DNA of 64,000 nucleotides from DAISJI01 sp964559835. GTDB lineage: Bacteria; Acidobacteriota; Terriglobia; Terriglobales; Acidobacteriaceae. The DNA is taken from NCBI GenBank assembly GCA_964559835.1, contig CAZLJE010000023.1, forward strand, positions 1 through 64,000, written 5' to 3'. The notes beneath the pieces were generated by a model. That model had not been told where the DNA came from, made no database searches, and saw only the letters and a list, made by a program, of their open reading frames with translations. The position numbers were made by a program, and so were the translations under genes. Below are positions 36,200 to 44,622 of the stretch, piece after piece (the stretch's first letter is position 1; each line of letters begins with the position of its first letter).

Positions 36200-36230
36200 C
36201 CCACATCTGCCCGGTTTTGGCAGATGTGGG
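36200..36230 (-). promoter_or_regulatory. Perfect 12-bp hairpin in the purA leader
   Basis: CCCACATCTGCC and GGCAGATGTGGG are perfect complements around a 7-base loop, 26 bases upstream of the TTG start. It could be a leader element or a terminator for the upstream C2H2 gene; on the minus strand it is not followed by a U-tract. Confidence 0.55.
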
Positions 36231-36342
36231 CGTACGCACACTGACGGCCCCTCTTGGATTTAAGACCAGAGATACAGGTGATAGCGAGCCGAAGGAGTGT
36301 ACATAGAATTCTACATTCTGGAGGCGGTTACGGCCAAGCGGG

Positions 36343-36570
36343 TCAATCGTCGAAGCGAGGAAGTTGTTCCGCGACCAGCGCCTCAGCGAGAGCGCGCCGG
36401 TACTCCTGGACCGGATACTTCACCGGCGAGGCAAGCCCAAGCCTCGACATCACGATCTGCACCCAATGTTTGTGGTCGAGGTCGAGGTGAGTGGTGAGGG
36501 CGCGCGAGTTCCGGAACGCTTTTCCGCAGAACAGGCAAGGCATGGCGCCGCGGGCCAACTTGTGTGCCAT
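36343..36570 (-). CDS. C2H2 zinc-finger-like small protein
   Basis: A 75-residue protein with a classical single C2H2 finger: Cys12, Cys15, His28, His33 in CLFCGKAFRNSRALTTHLD...HKH. C2H2 fingers are rare in bacteria outside the Ros/MucR group, and this one lacks the MucR context. The remaining 40 residues are helical (YRRALAEALVAEQL). It may bind DNA or another protein. It reads toward purA, about 170 bases upstream of it. Overlapping frames on the other strand are open too, so coding is likely but not certain. Confidence 0.6.
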   Translation of the reverse strand: MAHKLARGAMPCLFCGKAFRNSRALTTHLDLDHKHWVQIVMSRLGLASPVKYPVQEYRRALAEALVAEQLPRFDD

Positions 36571-36686
36571 GGACGCATTTAACGCCTCGGTTCGTACGCA
36601 GGAATGTGCCGGACATCACCATTCCGCGTGATTTCTAACCAGAATGGTAATGGGCCTGTTTTGGGGCATGCTGATAACCTAACATC

Positions 36687-37490
36687 ATGCCGGAACTTCC
36701 CGAGGTGGAGACGGTCGTGCGCGGCTTGCGCGCGTCCGTGGTGGGCGACACCATCGTGTCCGTCTGGATCGGACCGCGCCACCAGCCGCTGAAATCACCC
36801 GCGGAAGACATTGCCTCGACCCTCGAGGGCGCGACGATCCGCGCCGTTCGCCGCATGGGCAAACACATCGTTGTAGATCTGACCGGACGACCCGATGCGC
36901 ATTTCATCGTGCACCTCGGCATGACCGGCCAATTGCTCGTGACCCGTGCGGATGCCGAAGTCCCGAAGCACACTCATTTCGTCGCACGGCTGGAATCGGG
37001 GAAGGAGATCCGTTTTACCGATCCGCGGATGTTCGGCAAACTGGCGGTCACGCACGAGTTCGACCCCGGCGGAATCGAGCCGTTGGACCTCACGTTCGAG
37101 CAGTTCGTTCCGCTGTTCCGCAAGCGCAAGACTCCGATCAAGTCCGCCCTGCTCAACCAGAAGCTGCTGCGCGGCGTCGGGAACATCTACGCGGACGAGG
37201 CGCTCTTCCGAGCGCGCGTTCGCCCGCGACGCCGTGCTGCTTCGCTCACGCGTGAGGAACTCAAGCGGCTGTACGATGCGGTCCGGCAAGTGCTTGGGGA
37301 AGCCATCGCGGCGGGAGGCTCGTCGGTCGACGATTACGTCAACGCGAACGGCGAGCGCGGGTTCTTCCAGCTTCAGCACCGCGTGTACGGCCGCGAGGGA
37401 GAGCGTTGCCTGAAGTGTAGGCAGACGCCCATCAAGCGCGTCGTGATCGCGGGTCGCAGTAGTCATTACTGTCCGAACTGCCAGAAGTAG
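36687..37490 (+). CDS. mutM: Formamidopyrimidine-DNA glycosylase
   Basis: A 267-residue Fpg/Nei-family DNA repair enzyme removing 8-oxoguanine and other oxidised purines, with AP-lyase activity. Visible: MPELPEVETVVRGLR with Pro1 and Glu2 catalytic after Met removal, HLGMTGQLLV, LLNQKLLRGVGNIYADEALF with the helix-two-turn-helix, and the C-terminal zinc finger CLKCRQTP...YCPNCQK. No clear Shine-Dalgarno. The ROK kinase gene follows 13 bases later on the same strand. Confidence 0.96.
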   Translation: MPELPEVETVVRGLRASVVGDTIVSVWIGPRHQPLKSPAEDIASTLEGATIRAVRRMGKHIVVDLTGRPDAHFIVHLGMTGQLLVTRADAEVPKHTHFVARLESGKEIRFTDPRMFGKLAVTHEFDPGGIEPLDLTFEQFVPLFRKRKTPIKSALLNQKLLRGVGNIYADEALFRARVRPRRRAASLTREELKRLYDAVRQVLGEAIAAGGSSVDDYVNANGERGFFQLQHRVYGREGERCLKCRQTPIKRVVIAGRSSHYCPNCQK

Positions 37491-37503
37491 CTACAATCAC
37501 GTC

Positions 37504-38547
37504 ATGGCTGACTTCGCTATTGGTGTCGACCTCGGCGGTACGAACCTGCGCGTCGCGGCGGTCGATGCCGACGGCTCGCTGCTGGAGACGGTCACCACCG
37601 GAACCCAGGTGTCGCGCCCACGGGTGGAAGTCATTCGCGAGATGTGCGATGCCGTCCGCGCCATGGCCGGGAAGTACAGCACCGGGCGCAAATGGCTGGG
37701 GGCGGGCATCGGTGTCCCCGGCATCATTGACAAGCGGACCGGGTTGCTGCGCGAATCGGCGAACCTGCCGGGATGGCATGAGTACCCCGTCCGCGAAGAG
37801 ATCGAGCGCGAACTGGGCGCGCCTGTGATCCTGGAGAACGATGCCAACGCGGCAGCGCTCGGGGAAAACTGGCTGGGCGCGGCCGCGGGCATGGACGACA
37901 TGCTGATGATCACGCTGGGCACAGGCGTCGGCGGCGGCATCGTGCTGCGGCAGCAGATCTGGCATGGCATGACCGGCATGGCGGGCGAACTGGGGCACGT
38001 GACCATCGATCCGAACGGCCCACCTTGCGGTTGCGGGAATACGGGGTGCGTCGAGCAGTACGCCTCGGCGACAGCGATTGCGCGCATGGCGAAGCAGGCC
38101 GTGGACTCCGGCAAAGCACCGGAGTTGTCGGCGATCGCGTCGGGTCGTGCGGTGAGCGCGCGCCACGTGTACTCCATGGCGGTGCGCGGGTACGAACCGG
38201 CGCAGGAGATCTTCCACCGCGTGGGATGGGCGCTCGGCATCCTGATGGCCGACCTGGTAAATGCTTTCAACCTGCACATGTACGTCGTCGGGGGCGGCGT
38301 GTCGGCGGCGTGGGACATGTTCAGCCCGGCGTTGTTTGCCGAGGTCAGCAAGAGGTCGACCGTGTACGCGTCCACGGCGCCGCCGGAGCACCTGGCTGGA
38401 CCGCCGCACGCCGGACGTCCCACGATCATTGCGCGAGCCATCCTGGGCAGCGATGCTGGACTGTACGGCGCGGCGCGCATCCCGATGGTCGCGACCGCGG
38501 TGATGGAGAAGTCGCACCTCGGGGCGCAAGGCATCCATTTGCGATAA
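37504..38547 (+). CDS. ROK family sugar kinase (glucokinase-like)
   Basis: A 347-residue ROK-family kinase that probably phosphorylates glucose or an N-acetyl hexosamine with ATP. Visible: FAIGVDLGGTNLRVAAVD (phosphate 1), GVPGIIDKRTGLLRESANLP, LENDANAAALGENWLGAA with the catalytic Asp, GTGVGGGIV, ELGHVTIDPNG, and the ROK zinc motif CGCGNTGCVEQYAS. No N-terminal helix-turn-helix, so it is an enzyme rather than a repressor. Likely co-transcribed with mutM. Confidence 0.92.
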   Translation: MADFAIGVDLGGTNLRVAAVDADGSLLETVTTGTQVSRPRVEVIREMCDAVRAMAGKYSTGRKWLGAGIGVPGIIDKRTGLLRESANLPGWHEYPVREEIERELGAPVILENDANAAALGENWLGAAAGMDDMLMITLGTGVGGGIVLRQQIWHGMTGMAGELGHVTIDPNGPPCGCGNTGCVEQYASATAIARMAKQAVDSGKAPELSAIASGRAVSARHVYSMAVRGYEPAQEIFHRVGWALGILMADLVNAFNLHMYVVGGGVSAAWDMFSPALFAEVSKRSTVYASTAPPEHLAGPPHAGRPTIIARAILGSDAGLYGAARIPMVATAVMEKSHLGAQGIHLR

Positions 38548-39083
38548 GCGCTGTTGACCTCGGAGTTATGGTCGCGCGAGTTAGTAACCGCCAGCTCTTT
38601 CTGCTCCCTTTTGAAATCAACGAGTTCTGTCCGGGTAACCCGGGGAAAATCGGTTGTAAGTTGTACGTTGAAAGTTGCAAGTTGGTTAATCCCCGAGGTG
38701 GCCCCCCCTGGGATCTGGGAGGTAAATCTGGCGGTTTAAAGGAGTTAGTTGCAAAATCCGGCCGATAAAGGGGTTACGGGCCGCCATGGCGAAAAGAGGA
38801 CGTGAGGGACACTACACCCTCGAGGTCACGAGGAGAGTTTAGGGGAATCGTGAAGGGATGTATGTGACGTGGATCACAGATGCATGTGACGAGACATTTT
38901 TGATTTTCGATTTTTGATATCTGAAAAGAACAAGCTCCGTTAAGTCTAAGGCGGGCTTACCCCGGGGCACCCGCGCTGAATGGTCGACCTGCCGAGATGA
39001 ACAAGGAAAACGCGGTCCGTCCTGAGTTTCGAAACTGTTGGCGCGGGCATCTAATAAGCGTAATCGAGAAAGATGAGGTGAAC
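38548..39083. other. Gene-free stretch with word-repeat arms and a CRP-like site
   Basis: No convincing gene in 536 bases. It holds a lone word arm at 38651-38690 (ggttgtaagttgtacg, words shared with 51879-51948), an imperfect tandem repeat at ~38725-38782 (aaatctggcggtttaaagg / aaaatccggccgataaagg), a gatttttgattttcg run near 38895-38922, and the CRP-like palindrome at 38863. Confidence 0.6.
38863..38878. promoter_or_regulatory. CRP/FNR-family-like operator
   Basis: TGTGA-cgtgga-TCACA: both half-sites match the CRP consensus with the correct 6-base spacer. It lies 206 bases upstream of the phasin-like gene; no regulator of that family is in this window. Confidence 0.4.
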
Positions 39084-39626
39084 ATGAGTACGACAACCGC
39101 GAATCTCGACGCGATGGGAATGCCGGAGGAGCGGAAAGAGCAAACCGGTCCGGGTGTGGCGAGGCAGGTATGGTGGGCAGGTCTCGGCATCCTGGGACTA
39201 GCCGGGAAAGGCGTAAGCCGGCTGGTGGGTACTCTGGTGGAGCAAGGAAAAGAGTTGGAGCCTTCGGTGGACGCCAGCCTTCATAAGGTGCGCACGGAAG
39301 TCAGCAGCACCGTGGGAGGCGTGGGCACGAAGGTGAGGGAAGTCGGCGAGAAGGTACGCTCGACCGCAGGCAAAGGCGAAGGCGCGTTTGACGAGCGCGT
39401 TGCCGCGACCTTGCAGCGACTTGGAGTAGCGACGCGTGACGACATTCAGGCCATCCATCGCCGTCTCGACGAATTGGCATCCTCTCTCGGGGAGACCACT
39501 GAATCCGGATCAGAGGACATGGAGGCAGGGGCCGAAGAAGGAACCGAAGCCGAACAAGAAGAAACGGGGAGAAGACCTCCGAGCCCGGCAAGTGAGCGAC
39601 GGCCACCACGGCGTCGGGCGCCGTAG
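39084..39626 (+). CDS. Phasin-like (PhaF/PhaI type) granule-associated protein
   Basis: A 180-residue protein with the layout of polyhydroxyalkanoate granule-associated proteins: an N-terminal amphipathic/hydrophobic segment (VARQVWWAGLGILGLAGKGV), a heptad-rich middle, the family-typical LQRLGVATRDDIQAIHRRLDELA, and an acidic, then Pro/Arg-rich tail (EEGTEAEQEE, RRPPSPASERRPPRRR) that may bind nucleic acid. GAGGTG lies about five bases upstream of ATG. No PHA synthase is nearby; the thiolase at 24 kb would fit PHB synthesis. Confidence 0.72.
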   Translation: MSTTTANLDAMGMPEERKEQTGPGVARQVWWAGLGILGLAGKGVSRLVGTLVEQGKELEPSVDASLHKVRTEVSSTVGGVGTKVREVGEKVRSTAGKGEGAFDERVAATLQRLGVATRDDIQAIHRRLDELASSLGETTESGSEDMEAGAEEGTEAEQEETGRRPPSPASERRPPRRRAP

Positions 39627-39655
39627 ATCTGTTGCGATTGAAGTGAATGAATGGA

Positions 39656-39692
39656 GCGGGCGTGCCCACAAGCGCGCCCGCATTGTTGTTTT
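39656..39692 (+). terminator. Terminator after the phasin-like gene
   Basis: GCGGGCG / CGCCCGC 7-bp stem with a 12-base loop, followed by attgttgtttt. Lies 30 bases after the stop, before the convergent metal operon. Confidence 0.6.
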
Positions 39693-39809
39693 GGGGTTTA
39701 CTGCAGGCGTGAGGCTGCCGGGTCGCAGATGGGATGAGATTTACAAAGGCGGAAGCGGTCGGTGGCAAAGTCGATCCTGTCGGTCGAGAGGAGGGCGCGA
39801 AGAAATTTT

Positions 39810-40193
39810 CTACAACACTGCGGCGAGCAGCAGCAGGATCGAGTGCTCTACCGCTTTCTCCACCAGGCACGCGCCTGCGACCTTGGCGACGCGATCCAGC
39901 GAGACGGCTGCGACCGGCCCAAGTCGAAAGGCCGGCGCGCACGACACAGGCTGGTCGGTGGAAGACAAATATCCCCACTGCCTCAGATTGTCGAGCAGCG
40001 GAGCATGCGATGTCTGTTGTGGATCGTAATGGACTATCAGGCTGCCCGTGACTGGGTTCGCCTCGGCAGAGGAAACTCCCGGCAGCTCAGCCAACTTCTT
40101 CTGCACCTGCGCTGCACGGATACTCTGGCCCTTGAGCAAGGGCGTGCGAACTCGTAGCCGGCCTGGAACATGGTGGATATAATTGGTTGTCAT
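39810..40193 (-). CDS. HMA2-like (CxxC-less heavy-metal-associated fold) protein
   Basis: A 127-residue protein starting with an HMA2-type ferredoxin-like domain (YIHHVPGRLRVRTPLLKG, LPGVSSAEANPVTGSLIVHY) that lacks the CxxC metal site of classical HMA domains, then a linker and a hydrophobic C-terminus (SILLLLAAVL) that may anchor it. Last gene of the minus-strand operon headed by the P-type ATPase, 118 bases after the preceding gene. Probably an accessory or chaperone-like partner of the ATPase (inference). Confidence 0.78.
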   Translation of the reverse strand: MTTNYIHHVPGRLRVRTPLLKGQSIRAAQVQKKLAELPGVSSAEANPVTGSLIVHYDPQQTSHAPLLDNLRQWGYLSSTDQPVSCAPAFRLGPVAAVSLDRVAKVAGACLVEKAVEHSILLLLAAVL

Positions 40194-40311
40194 CGAGCGT
40201 ATGTTTCTTGTACTCCCATTGAACCCGATTTCAATGAAAGGAACATCAACGCCCGATGAATTTTCGGTTAAAACAGCATCAACTTAGCTAATATCCCGAA
40301 AACCATTCTTG

Positions 40312-40839
40312 CTATTGAACATACTGACTTGCGGTTTGGTCTCGGTCCCAGGGTTTTCCTGGATCGCGGGCTGCGGCTGATGCCACGTCTTTCAAGAGGA
40401 TGGCGGCGTACCAGAACAGAGTCATGCCGGGGGGCCAGGCATTCCGGCGCAGGACCTGGACCAGACCCGCCGTGGCAAAGCCGATCACGACGATGCCGGG
40501 GACGTCGACCTCGCCGCGGGTAAACCGGTTCACCCGGTGGACGACACTGCCCGCGCCTTGCGCGATGCGCTGCGACACCGCCGGTGCGAGCCACTGGGGA
40601 GCGTGAACGTCGAACAGGTCCCGCTCACGCGCGAACTGGGTAATGTTGTCGGCAGTCGAATCGTGCAGCAGCAGCACACTTCCGCTGGCCCAGTTCGTTT
40701 CCACCGACTGAACGCCTTCCATCGTGGCGAGTGCTTCGCGGACGCGCGCGAAGTACTCACGGTTGTTTCGCCGATCGGCAACGCGAACCCGCAACCGGCC
40801 CGGCATCTGGTGCACAATCTCGGCTCGGGGGAGCGTCAT
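40312..40839 (-). CDS. HMA2-like domain protein with membrane segment
   Basis: A 175-residue protein: N-terminal HMA2-like domain (EIVHQMPGRLRVRVADRRNN, MEGVQSVETNWASGSVLLLH), a linker, and hydrophobic segments around residues 112-150 (VPGIVVIGFATAGLVQVLRR; GMTLFWYAAILLKDVAS). It shares the PGRLRVR signature with the next protein in the operon and with the N-terminus of the ATPase. The ATG overlaps the stop of the preceding DUF5132-like gene by four bases, so the two are translationally coupled. Confidence 0.8.
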   Translation of the reverse strand: MTLPRAEIVHQMPGRLRVRVADRRNNREYFARVREALATMEGVQSVETNWASGSVLLLHDSTADNITQFARERDLFDVHAPQWLAPAVSQRIAQGAGSVVHRVNRFTRGEVDVPGIVVIGFATAGLVQVLRRNAWPPGMTLFWYAAILLKDVASAAARDPGKPWDRDQTASQYVQ

Positions 40840-41144
40840 TGCGTACCTCCTTCGGGTTTGGGCTCCGGTGCAGCCGGTGTAGCCGCTTCCTGGCCGCGAA
40901 CCTGTTCCGCCATTTCGGCGCGAACTTCGGCGATCATGTCCTCGTAGTCTTCACGAGCATGGGCAAACATCTCGCGAGTCTTGTCCGCCAGAAGAATCCC
41001 TGAGCGAATACTCGCCTTGGCCAACGGTCGGCCTACGCCTCGGAAGGCCGGCCCAATGCCTTTGATCAGGGCGGCAGTTGCAACTCCGACACCGATCCCA
41101 ATCAACAGATTGCGTTGCTCATCATCAAAGTCGAAGATCGCCAT
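40836..41144 (-). CDS. DUF5132-like small membrane protein
   Basis: A 102-residue protein: acidic N-terminus (MAIFDFDDEQRN), one membrane helix (LLIGIGVGVATAALIKGIGP), then a long amphipathic, charged helix (residues ~40-85) and a Pro/Glu-rich tail. It fits DUF5132. The layout recalls mycobacterial PacL proteins, membrane adaptors that organise P-type ATPases (analogy, not demonstrated homology). It lies 34 bases after the ATPase gene and overlaps the next gene by four bases. Confidence 0.78.
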   Translation of the reverse strand: MAIFDFDDEQRNLLIGIGVGVATAALIKGIGPAFRGVGRPLAKASIRSGILLADKTREMFAHAREDYEDMIAEVRAEMAEQVRGQEAATPAAPEPKPEGGTQ

Positions 41145-41178
41145 ACCTTTTTCTCTTTCTGCGCATGACGCGCGCGGG

Positions 41179-44100
41179 CTAGGCCGCTTGCTCGGTCGGA
41201 ACCAACTGCCCCACTCCGGCCGGCAGCGCTCGCAATGGCTCCTTGTTGGGCAATTTGAAAGCCTCGTTCACCGCCAGGCTGGTCACACCGGCGGTAAGAC
41301 AGACCAGGGCGTCGATAATCCCAATGGGTGCTAATCCCAGCAAAGCACGCAGCGGCGGAAAGACCATTGCCAGTACTTCGAGAGCCAGACTGCCGCCGAT
41401 GGCCAGCGGCAGATAGCGGTTCGAGGGGAGCTTGTCTCCACCGGCAATCGGCTGGTCCGAGCGGGCCGAGAAAGCGTGCAAGAGTTGTGCGGCCGTCAGA
41501 CTGAGAAACGCCATGGTGCTGGCTTGCGGACCGGCGCCGTACCGGGCCAGGGCATACAGGTATCCGCCCATTCCTGCCGCGGTCATGACGGCGCCTTGCC
41601 GTCCGAGGCGGAGGTAATCGCGCCCGGTCACCAGCGCCGCTTGCGGGTCGCGTGGCGCTCGCTGCATTACGTCCGCATGCGGAGGCTCGACGGCCAGCGC
41701 CAGACAGGGCAACACGTCGGTGAGCACGTTGATCCACAGCAGTTGACGCGCCGTAAGCGGCTGGCCGAATCCGGCGGACACGGACCCCAGCATGGTAAGG
41801 ATCTCGCTGAGGTTGGTCGCGGTGATGTAGTGGACCGATCTCTGAATGTCTTCGTAGATCGCGCGGCCTTCCCGAATCGCGGTGATGAGCGACTGCAGGT
41901 CGTCGTCCATCAAGACCAGATCCGCCACTTCCCGTGCCGTCTCCGCGCCGGCCTTGCCCAGGACCACGCCCACGTCCGCGGCTTTCAGCGCGGGCCCGTC
42001 GTTCACGCCATCGCCGGTCATGGCAACCACCTGGCCGCGTGCCTGCATGGCGCGCACGATATGCAACTTGTCGGATGGATTCACGCGCGCGAAAACATGC
42101 GCATCGGGCAGATCGCCGTTGGGCTCTTCGTTCACGGCCGTGCCATCGACGACTTCCAGTTTTCGGCCGCTTCGGCTTAGTCCGAGCCTCTTGCCGATGG
42201 CGTAGGCGGTCATGCGCTGATCGCCGGTAATCACGCGGGTGTCGATGCCCGCCCGGTGAAAAGCTGACATCAGGTTGCGCATGCCCTTGCGCGGCGGATC
42301 GGCAATGCCGACGAGCCCCAGCCAGGTGAGATCGCCGTTAAGGCCGGAAGTCTCTCCTTCTCCCTCGGCCCAAGCTACGCCGAGTACCCGCAGGGCCTCG
42401 CCGGCCATGCGCTCGTTTTCCGCTTCTATTTCCGCGCGCTGCTTGGGCGTCAGGCGCTTCACCTTGCCGCCCGAGGCGATGTTGCCGCAATGTCGCAGTA
42501 AATCACCGGGACTGCCCTTGGCGGCAATGATCCAACGGCCGCCGGAACCGTGGTGCCACGTCGCCATGACGGCCTGCTGTTCGGTGCGGTGCTCGACCCG
42601 GAAGCGAGGGTGGCCTTGCCGAAGCTGGTCAATGTCGATGCCGTACGCAAGAGCGAGTCGCAGCAGCGCGCTTTCCGTTCCGCTACCCTCGACCTGGACA
42701 ACACCACCTGTATCCACGGTCTCCGCGTCATTGCAGAGGACCACGGTTTGCAGCAGCCGCGTCAATGCGGCATTGCGGGCGGCCTGCTCGGGCGCGAGCG
42801 CCTCCTCGCCATGCAATTTGAACGATTGTTTGCCGAGCGATGCTTCGACAACCACCATGCGGTTCAAGGTAATGGTGCCGGTCTTATCGAGGCAGATGAC
42901 CTGGATGGAGCCCAGGGTCTCGATCGCGTCCAAATGTCGGGCCACGATGTTGTGCTTGCGAAGACGCCACAATCCGAACGACAGCGTGGTGGTAGCCACC
43001 GTGGGGAGACCTTCCGGAACCGCGGCCACCGCCAGGGAAACGGCAGTACGCAGCATCTGCAAAAATCCAAGCCCGCGTAGCATTCCGACGAGAAACACGA
43101 GCCCGCAGACGGCGGAGGATATCCAGACCATCTGCCGGCCCAGCGTTTCCAACTGGCGCTCCAGCGGGGTCTGCGGCCGGAGCGCAGTGGCAATCAGCGC
43201 CTGAATGCGCCCGACCTCTGTGTTGGCGCCGACCGCTATGACAATGGCGATCCCGCTACCGCCGGTGACCACGGTGCCGCAATAGACCATGTTGCTGCGA
43301 TCGCCCAGGGCGAGCACGTCCTCAGCCAGAGTGTCGGTGCTTTTCAACACCGGCAGGCTCTCGCCGGTGAGAATGGACTCCGCGACCGTCAGATCATTGG
43401 CCTGCGCCAGGCGGGCATCGGCGGCAATATAGGTTCCGGGCGTAAGCAGCAGCACGTCGCCCATCGTGACCTGAGGCGCTTCAACCAGTGTGACTTCACC
43501 GTCGCGGATCACTTTCACGCGCGGCTCGCGTACCTTGGTCAGAGTGGCGATGGTCTTCTCCGCCTGCACTTCGGTGACGCAACCGATGGTCGCGTTCATC
43601 GCGACTACGAGCAAGATGACGGTGGCATCTGCCACGCCGCCGGTGGCGATCGAGAGCACCGCGGACCCAAGCAACAGCAGAACCGGCAAGCTCTTGAGCT
43701 GGTTGGCGAGCACCGCGAGTGCGGAGCGGCGCGGTGGCTCAGGCAACGAATTGGGCCCATACGTCGCGAGGCGCTCGCGCGCATCGGCGGCGGTAAGACC
43801 TCGCGCGACCGAAGTTCCTACCGCGTTCACCACCTCGATCACAGTTTTCGCGTGCCAGCGAAATGAAGGTTGTGCCGGGACAGGAGGTAGAAGGCCGGCG
43901 TGGCGATCGCCGCCGTCAGCGCGTTCGGAGCGACGAACCGACGTACTAAGTCTTTCAAACCAGCTGCCGCGATCCGCGATGGCGGCTTGTTCAGGCTTCG
44001 GCTCTGGTGCGAGAGATTCGCTGCCCAGGAGCAGCTCGATTTTCGCGACCAGAAGTTCGACCGAGATGCCCTCGTAGAGGACAAGAACATTGCCGGTCCA

Positions 44101-44283
44101 CACGTCCGCCGAGACGCTGCGAATGCCGGCGGCGCCGAAAAGCTCAGATTCGAGCAGGGATTTGATCCGTGGCGCTTTGTGCAGACCGCGGACTCGCAAG
44201 CGCGCGCGGCCCTGGACAGAAACGTGAATCGGAATAACCGGCCCGCAGGCCTGAGAGGTGGAGGAACCCTCAGCAGCGTGCAT
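41179..44283 (-). CDS. P2-type cation-transporting ATPase with N-terminal HMA2-like domain
   Basis: A 1,034-residue P-type ATPase. Order: HMA2-like domain (VQGRARLRVRGLHKAPR, to about residue 90), cation-ATPase N domain (GLTAADARERLATYGPNSLP), TGES in the actuator domain, PEGLP in M4 (~residue 423), phosphorylation site DKTGT (~464), MTGDGVNDGPAL hinge (~754) and a C-terminal transmembrane bundle. PEGLP rather than CPC marks it as P2-type (Ca/Mn/Mg-like) rather than a P1B heavy-metal pump, so the HMA-like domain is unexpected. ATG 44283 has GAGG nine bases upstream; 44289 is too close to it. Heads a four-gene operon. Confidence 0.92.
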   Translation of the reverse strand: MHAAEGSSTSQACGPVIPIHVSVQGRARLRVRGLHKAPRIKSLLESELFGAAGIRSVSADVWTGNVLVLYEGISVELLVAKIELLLGSESLAPEPKPEQAAIADRGSWFERLSTSVRRSERADGGDRHAGLLPPVPAQPSFRWHAKTVIEVVNAVGTSVARGLTAADARERLATYGPNSLPEPPRRSALAVLANQLKSLPVLLLLGSAVLSIATGGVADATVILLVVAMNATIGCVTEVQAEKTIATLTKVREPRVKVIRDGEVTLVEAPQVTMGDVLLLTPGTYIAADARLAQANDLTVAESILTGESLPVLKSTDTLAEDVLALGDRSNMVYCGTVVTGGSGIAIVIAVGANTEVGRIQALIATALRPQTPLERQLETLGRQMVWISSAVCGLVFLVGMLRGLGFLQMLRTAVSLAVAAVPEGLPTVATTTLSFGLWRLRKHNIVARHLDAIETLGSIQVICLDKTGTITLNRMVVVEASLGKQSFKLHGEEALAPEQAARNAALTRLLQTVVLCNDAETVDTGGVVQVEGSGTESALLRLALAYGIDIDQLRQGHPRFRVEHRTEQQAVMATWHHGSGGRWIIAAKGSPGDLLRHCGNIASGGKVKRLTPKQRAEIEAENERMAGEALRVLGVAWAEGEGETSGLNGDLTWLGLVGIADPPRKGMRNLMSAFHRAGIDTRVITGDQRMTAYAIGKRLGLSRSGRKLEVVDGTAVNEEPNGDLPDAHVFARVNPSDKLHIVRAMQARGQVVAMTGDGVNDGPALKAADVGVVLGKAGAETAREVADLVLMDDDLQSLITAIREGRAIYEDIQRSVHYITATNLSEILTMLGSVSAGFGQPLTARQLLWINVLTDVLPCLALAVEPPHADVMQRAPRDPQAALVTGRDYLRLGRQGAVMTAAGMGGYLYALARYGAGPQASTMAFLSLTAAQLLHAFSARSDQPIAGGDKLPSNRYLPLAIGGSLALEVLAMVFPPLRALLGLAPIGIIDALVCLTAGVTSLAVNEAFKLPNKEPLRALPAGVGQLVPTEQAA

Positions 44284-44622
44284 CAACATTTTCCTCGAAC
44301 GCAGTTGAAAAACACGGCGCTCGGCGCAGTGTTAGGAATTGTTAATGGACTGGTTCGCTACTGGTACACAATGTCGGGGAGTGTACAGCGCGCGATATCT
44401 CGTGCGAATTTTGTCTAGGGCAGAAATGATGCGCTGCGGGTTTGGACTGTTGCCCATATCCGCATCGCAGGATCGAATTTGGTTGCGGGTGTGTCATGTT
44501 GCCGCATTGGTTTGCAACCAAAACCCTCGCGGCGTTATCGAATACCCATCTCCTGAAGACCGGCGGCGCGTCTTGCCGGTCCATTTCCCACTGCGCTCTG
44601 CGCTTTTCCGTTCGCTTGTTCG
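44284..44622. other. Divergent intergenic region, no gene seen
   Basis: 339 bases between the ATPase operon and the VTT-family gene. It contains a small hairpin near 44559-44580 (accggc / gccggt) and a ggttgc...gcaacc pair near 44480-44520. Short open frames here lack ribosome-binding sites and family-like sequence. Promoters for both flanking genes must lie here, but I cannot place them reliably. Confidence 0.5.
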
